A DNA stretch of 8,625 nt from Albimonas sp051747505. GTDB lineage: Bacteria > Pseudomonadota > Alphaproteobacteria > Rhodobacterales > Rhodobacteraceae. The notes under the pieces are model-generated. The model worked only from the letters and a program-made list of their open reading frames with translations. It did no database searches and had not been told where the DNA came from. The stretch lies in assembly GCA_051747505.1 (NCBI GenBank), contig JBNJGE010000154.1, positions 1 to 8,625 of the forward strand, in the 5' to 3' direction. The translations under genes and the position numbers were made by a program. This document shows, in pieces, positions 5,990-8,625 of this stretch; within the stretch, counting starts at the first letter, position 1; every line of letters starts with the position of its first letter.

Positions 5990-6817
5990 TTGAGAAGACG
6001 CGCCGCCCTGCCCGAGCCGGAAGGCGAGATCGCCCTCGGCGCCAAGGCCTTCGAGGGCGACCGCCAGTTCGTCGCCGCCCTCCACCGGGGGCTGGAGATC
6101 CTGCGCGCCTTCCGCCCCGGCGATGACGGGCTGGGCAACCAGGAGCTCTCGGAGCGCACCGGCCTCGGCCCCTCCACCGTCTCGCGCCTGACCTACACGC
6201 TCTCGCGGCTGGGCTATCTGCGCTACGACCGCGCCACCGGCCGCTACCGCCTCGGCGTCGCGGTGCTCGGGCTGGGCTACAACTGCCTCGCGGGCTTCCG
6301 CATCCGCGAGGCCGCCCAGCCCCGCATGCAGGATCTCGCCGACTCCTTCGGCGGCGGCGTCCTCGTCGCCCTCTCCGCGCGCGACAACCTGCGCATGACC
6401 TATCTCGCCTGCGCCCGCTCCGAGGGCGTGATGTCCCTGCAGCTCGACGTCGGCTCGCGCCTGTCCATCGCCAGCTCCGCCGCCGGCCGCGCCTGGCTCG
6501 CCGCCGCCCCGGAGGCGGAGCGCGAGCGCATTATCGAAGAGCTCGCCGCCCGCGCCGACCCCGAAAGCTGGCCCGCCACCCTGACCGGCATCCGCGACGC
6601 CATCCGCCAGGTGGCCGAGCGCGGCTTCTGCACCTCGCTCGGCCAGTGGCGCTCCCACGTCAACACCGCCGGCGTGCCGGTCCGCGTCGCGGCCGAGGAC
6701 GGCGCCCTCTACGCCCTCACCCTGGGCGGCGCCGCCTACAACCTCCCCCGCCGCCGGCTGGAGGCCGAGGTCGGCCCCCGCCTGATGGAGCTCGCCGCCG
6801 GCCTCTCGCGCAGCTGA
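5990..6817 (+). CDS. IclR-family transcriptional regulator
   Basis: The product is 275 residues, the normal size for IclR proteins. An N-terminal winged helix-turn-helix covers about 26-88: QFVAALHRGLEILRAF (26-41), then LSERTGLGPSTVSRLTYTLS (53-72) as recognition region, then GYLRYDRATGRYRLG (75-89) as wing. The linker helix is followed by the effector-binding domain (about 100-270), seen in VLVALSARDNLRMTYLA (124-140), VGSRLSIASSAAGRAWLAA (154-172), the RGFCTSLGQW segment (211-220) and VPVRVAAEDGALYALTLGG (229-247). The effector cannot be predicted. TTG 5990 is the best start; an ATG at 5843 would overlap the oxygenase by 110 bp and add a low-complexity Pro/Ala/Arg tail. The 37-bp spacing to the oxygenase suggests one operon, so the regulator probably controls that gene and itself. 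Its stop lies only 4 bp from the stop of the convergent small membrane protein gene. Confidence 0.88.
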   Translation: MRRRAALPEPEGEIALGAKAFEGDRQFVAALHRGLEILRAFRPGDDGLGNQELSERTGLGPSTVSRLTYTLSRLGYLRYDRATGRYRLGVAVLGLGYNCLAGFRIREAAQPRMQDLADSFGGGVLVALSARDNLRMTYLACARSEGVMSLQLDVGSRLSIASSAAGRAWLAAAPEAERERIIEELAARADPESWPATLTGIRDAIRQVAERGFCTSLGQWRSHVNTAGVPVRVAAEDGALYALTLGGAAYNLPRRRLEAEVGPRLMELAAGLSRS

Positions 6818-6821
6818 CGCC

Positions 6822-7040
6822 TCAACGCCCCGCGGTCACCAGCAGCAGCAGCACGAAGATCAGCGCCGTCAGCGCCATCAGGGGAAAGATCAGCGCCGGA
6901 TACCCCCACAGCCAGATCGCCAGCCCCCAGATCAGCAGCACGTCGATCAGGAACCAGACCTTCGCGTCCTCGCGCCCCTCGGCCGCGTCGCGCAGCATCC
7001 ACCCGATCAGCGGAATGCGGCAGATCGCTCTCCAGAGCAT
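6822..7040 (-). CDS. Small two-TM membrane protein of unknown function
   Basis: The product is 72 residues. A short amphipathic N-terminus (MLWRAICRIPLIGWML) and a charged stretch RDAAEGREDAK (17-27) precede two membrane helices, about 28-46 (VWFLIDVLLIWGLAIWLWG) and 48-69 (PALIFPLMALTALIFVLLLL). Four of the first 36 residues are Trp. I do not recognise the family. The ATG at 7040 has GGGAGAG five bases upstream. An in-frame ATG at 7100, with GGAGG eight bases upstream, would give 92 residues; the added Arg-rich segment uses codons rare in this window (AGA, TGT, GCT), so the shorter form is preferred. The gene lies 104 bp downstream of the hydrolase on the same strand and may share its transcript; it could anchor or modulate the hydrolase, but that is only a guess. 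Confidence 0.7.
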   Translation of the reverse strand: MLWRAICRIPLIGWMLRDAAEGREDAKVWFLIDVLLIWGLAIWLWGYPALIFPLMALTALIFVLLLLVTAGR

Positions 7041-7045
7041 AGCGT

Positions 7046-7052
7046 CTCTCCC
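7046..7052 (-). promoter_or_regulatory. Ribosome binding site of the small membrane protein
   Basis: GGGAGAG on the minus strand, five bases before ATG 7040. It competes with a second good site (GGAGG) eight bases before the in-frame ATG at 7100, so the start is not fully settled. Confidence 0.5.
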
Positions 7053-7144
7053 GAAACAGTCGTCCGTCCGCCCCCGCAGGCGGCGCCTCCGTTTGCACAT
7101 AGTCGAGCCCTCCGCGCCCCGCACCGCGGCGCAGAGTCCCGCCG

Positions 7145-8359
7145 TCAGTCCCCGAAGATCGACCGGCGCTTCGACACCCGGTCCGGGATCCCCGCCTCGC
7201 GCAGGACCGTGACGCTCCACGCCTCCCGCTCCCGCAGGATCCGCCGATAGAGCTCCATGTTGCCGCGGTCGGTGAAGTAGTACCAGTGGTCCCACACCGC
7301 GTCGGGGTTGTCGCCCGTCACGCTGATCCCCCGCCGCGCCATCCAGCGCTGCAGGTCGCGCCCGTCGATCTGCAGGTCCAGCCAGCCGGGCCCGAGAACG
7401 TCCGGGTCCTCCACGTCCAGCCCGTTGTGCCCGATGACGTTGGAGTTCCCGAAGGTGTTCCCCCCGAAATTCTCCCCCAGCAGGTCCAGCACGTCGTTCT
7501 CCCGGCTCACCACGTTGTAGACATGGATCTTCTCGGCATAGCCCGCCGCGTGCAGCCGGCGCAGCATCAGCCGCGCCTCCACCACGAACTCCGCGCCCCC
7601 CAGGATCACCACCCGCTCGACCCGGTCCAGCAGGTCCCACCGCCCGTGCTTGGCCGCCAGCGCCAGCAGCCGGATGACGATCCGGCTGCCCAGCGAGTGG
7701 CAGAAGAAGTCGATCCTCTTCCCCTTCGGCAACACCTCGTCCAGCACATGGATGGCCGTCAGCAGGTTCCACGCCGCCGGCTCCGCATTGTCATAGGCCC
7801 GCTTGTAGAAGTTCTGGAACCGCGTCAGCAGGGAGGAGGCGAAGCCCGGCCGCGAATGCCAGGCATAGGCCAGCATCATGCCGTCGGACCCGTCCCGGTC
7901 CTTCTCCGAAAACCCCAGCCACACCGGCCAGCTGGAGGTGTGATGCCGGACCTCCTCGGCCTCCTCGTCCACGTGAAAATGGTAGAGCCGCGAATGCGCG
8001 TTGTCGCTGTCCGCCGGGTTGGCGCTGGTCGAATCCCGCGGGTCGAACAGGAAGCCGTGGGCCATCACCACCACCGGCCCGTCGCCCAGATTGGCGGTCG
8101 CGTCCTCGAACAGCCCCCGCAGCAGGTGGTCGAGGTCGCTGTCGCGGCGCGGAAAGCCCCGCGCGTCCAGCTCCCGCGCCGGCTGCGGCCCCGCCCCGGG
8201 CGGGAGGGGCGGCAGTCCGCCCCCTGCCCCGCGCGGGGTCGCGAGCGTCTGCGTGCGCCCCAGCCTGCGCCGCCGCGCATAGGGCTCGTGCACGAAGCTC
8301 CCGTCCCCATGCACCCCGTGGATCGCCCCCCCGAGAGCCGAGACCCGAACGATGGACAT
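7145..8359 (-). CDS. Alpha/beta hydrolase-fold protein with CHSLG nucleophile elbow
   Basis: The product is 404 residues. No signal peptide or membrane segment is seen, so it is likely cytoplasmic. The hydrolase core starts near 93: strand PVVVMA then HGF (101-103), the usual oxyanion-hole motif. A helical, charged insertion (about 104-195) holds FQNFYKRAYDNAEPAAWNLL. The strand RIDFF leads into CHSLGSR (220-226), giving Ser222 as nucleophile; the first elbow position is Cys instead of the common Gly. Candidates for the rest of the triad are Asp289 (SRENDVLD) and His311 (VIGHNG), in the expected order. The N-terminal 70 residues are Pro/Arg-rich and of unknown role. It should be an esterase, lipase or related hydrolase; substrate unknown, and I cannot name a subfamily. 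The ATG at 8359 has a near-ideal GGGAGGA six bases upstream; a start at 8440 would add 27 Arg-rich residues with no support. An IS end lies about 190 bp upstream. Confidence 0.75.
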   Translation of the reverse strand: MSIVRVSALGGAIHGVHGDGSFVHEPYARRRRLGRTQTLATPRGAGGGLPPLPPGAGPQPARELDARGFPRRDSDLDHLLRGLFEDATANLGDGPVVVMAHGFLFDPRDSTSANPADSDNAHSRLYHFHVDEEAEEVRHHTSSWPVWLGFSEKDRDGSDGMMLAYAWHSRPGFASSLLTRFQNFYKRAYDNAEPAAWNLLTAIHVLDEVLPKGKRIDFFCHSLGSRIVIRLLALAAKHGRWDLLDRVERVVILGGAEFVVEARLMLRRLHAAGYAEKIHVYNVVSRENDVLDLLGENFGGNTFGNSNVIGHNGLDVEDPDVLGPGWLDLQIDGRDLQRWMARRGISVTGDNPDAVWDHWYYFTDRGNMELYRRILREREAWSVTVLREAGIPDRVSKRRSIFGD

Positions 8360-8365
8360 GACCGA

Positions 8366-8372
8366 TCCTCCC
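8366..8372 (-). promoter_or_regulatory. Ribosome binding site deciding the hydrolase start
   Basis: GGGAGGA on the minus strand, six bases before ATG 8359; the strongest Shine-Dalgarno in the window. It rules against the in-frame ATG at 8440. Confidence 0.75.
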
Positions 8373-8393
8373 CGCTGGTCGCCGCCGGAGGGC

Positions 8394-8422
8394 AGCCTAG
8401 CACGAGAGCGCCCCCGTGACCC
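8394..8422 (-). promoter_or_regulatory. Candidate extended -10 promoter of the hydrolase gene
   Basis: On the minus strand, TAGGCT (8399-8394) is preceded by TGc, an extended -10. The -35 position at 17 bp spacing holds GGGTCA (8422-8417), a three-of-six match. A start near 8387 would leave a leader of about 28 nt containing the strong ribosome site. It lies between the IS-end repeats and the gene, so the hydrolase need not depend on the IS for expression. Confidence 0.4.
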
Positions 8423-8470
8423 TCGGCGCAGAGCACCCATGGCGCCCTCTCCGCCCGCCCCGCATCTTTC

Positions 8471-8498
8471 GGCGCGCGCAGAACAGGCTCAGGACCCA
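8471..8498. repeat. Outer diverged copy of IS-end repeat
   Basis: These 28 bp match 8529-8556 at 24 positions; all four differences are transitions. The unit begins GGCGCGCG and ends with GGCTCAGGACCCA, a one-base variant of the likely IS terminus. Weaker similarity continues leftwards, including an ACCCATG at 8435-8441 that mirrors 8494-8500, so the region looks like a decayed tandem repeat with a 58-59 bp period. Confidence 0.7.
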
Positions 8499-8528
8499 TG
8501 AAAACGACTTCGCCTCGCCCTGCTTCCT

Positions 8529-8556
8529 GGCGCGCGTAAAATAGGCTCAGGACTCA
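8529..8556. repeat. Inner copy of IS-end repeat, adjoining the transposase stop
   Basis: Partner of 8471-8498 (24 of 28 identical). Its right half, GGCTCAGGACTCA (8544-8556), overlaps the transposase stop codon and is taken as the IS terminus; its left half (GGCGCGCG then an AT-rich AAAATA) lies outside that presumed end. Confidence 0.7.
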
Positions 8557-8625
8557 CAACCAGAACAGGACGATTGCGGCGATTGTGACGGCGGCCAGGA
8601 AGAGGTCGGCGCACCGGTCATAGCG
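8544..8625 (-). mobile_element. End of an IS5-type insertion sequence (continues past the window)
   Basis: The element enters from the right edge with its transposase on the minus strand. Its likely boundary is at 8544, where, read on the minus strand, GAGTCCTGAGCC ends just before a TA dinucleotide, a possible target-site duplication; several IS5-family groups duplicate TA-containing short targets. The other end lies outside the window, so neither the inverted repeat nor the duplication can be confirmed. Confidence 0.6.
8554..8625 (-). CDS. IS5-family transposase, C-terminal fragment (5' cut by window edge)
   Basis: The last 23 codons are seen, ending in TGA at 8556-8554. The translation starts RYDRC, continues with a hydrophobic Ala/Ile/Val helix and ends LFWL. 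The pattern RYD+C...FL.A...AA.V.FWL is the characteristic tail of DDE transposases of IS5-type elements common in Alphaproteobacteria. The catalytic DDE residues lie outside the window, so whether the gene is intact is unknown. The stop codon lies within the presumed terminal inverted repeat, as in compact IS elements of this type. The fragment is short, so the family call rests on this tail pattern alone. Confidence 0.7.
   Translation of the reverse strand, partial: RYDRCADLFLAAVTIAAIVLFWL

Noticed and set aside
4831..6177. 448-codon minus-strand frame opposite the oxygenase and regulator
   Set aside because: No recognisable domain; it crosses two well-supported genes on the other strand.
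6822..7772. 316-codon minus-strand frame containing the small membrane protein at its end
   Set aside because: Only the last 72 (at most 92) codons look like a protein; the upstream part is the out-of-frame reading of the hydrolase gene.
7286..8419. 377-codon plus-strand frame opposite the hydrolase
   Set aside because: His/Val/Pro/Arg-rich reading with no domain, and the opposite frame has the strong ribosome site and catalytic motifs.
8423..8441. A third copy of the IS-end repeat
   Set aside because: Only GGCGCA and CACCCATG remain alignable, with gaps; too weak to call a copy, though it fits the 59-bp period.
1..8625. CRISPR array, tRNA or rRNA genes
   Set aside because: No regularly spaced identical repeats and no tRNA or rRNA-like sequence were seen by eye on either strand.

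Overview
The window is very GC-rich, with strong G/C preference at third codon positions. It looks like the chromosome of an alphaproteobacterium, probably a Rhodobacterales (Roseobacter/Rhodobacter group) member. This placement is inferred from composition, from a VPLPA/PEP-CTERM-like C-terminal sorting signal, and from the general look of the proteins; no rRNA or marker gene is present. Seven complete protein genes and two edge fragments can be supported.

Layout. (1) 2-253 (+) is the C-terminal end of a LysR-type regulator, followed by a strong hairpin terminator at 275-298 shared with the convergent gene. (2) 337-1449 (-) encodes a secreted von Willebrand A-domain protein with a C-terminal sorting signal. 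It is divergent from (3) 1807-3639 (+), a secreted or periplasmic protein built almost wholly of about 16 TPR repeats. The 357-bp gap between them holds a conspicuous AT-rich island with promoter-like sequence and inverted repeats. (4) 3665-4582 (-) is a ten-TM EamA/DMT transporter, convergent with the TPR gene. (5) 4918-5952 (+) is an FMN-dependent nitronate monooxygenase-like enzyme, followed 37 bp later by (6) 5990-6817 (+), an IclR-type regulator; these probably form an operon. A perfect 12-bp palindrome, GAAATATATTTC, lies about 105 bp upstream of the oxygenase. It resembles the E. coli IclR operator half-sites and is the most testable regulatory observation here. (7) 7145-8359 (-) is a serine alpha/beta hydrolase with a CHSLG nucleophile elbow. 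(8) 6822-7040 (-), downstream of it, is a 72-residue protein with two membrane segments whose stop lies 4 bp from the IclR stop. (9) 8554-8625 (-) is the last 23 codons of an IS5-type transposase entering from the right edge. Its stop codon falls inside the element's likely terminal repeat, and a diverged second copy of that repeat plus flank lies 58 bp away, in the upstream region of the hydrolase.

How the genes may work together. The sorted VWA protein and the exported TPR protein may belong to a cell-surface system like the PEP-CTERM/PrsT pairings known elsewhere, but no exosortase is in view. The transporter, oxygenase and IclR regulator form a plausible small catabolic or detoxification module controlled from one intergenic region. 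The hydrolase and the small membrane protein may be co-transcribed. Most of the window is ordinary accessory-type chromosome; I see no CRISPR, tRNA, rRNA or complete mobile element.
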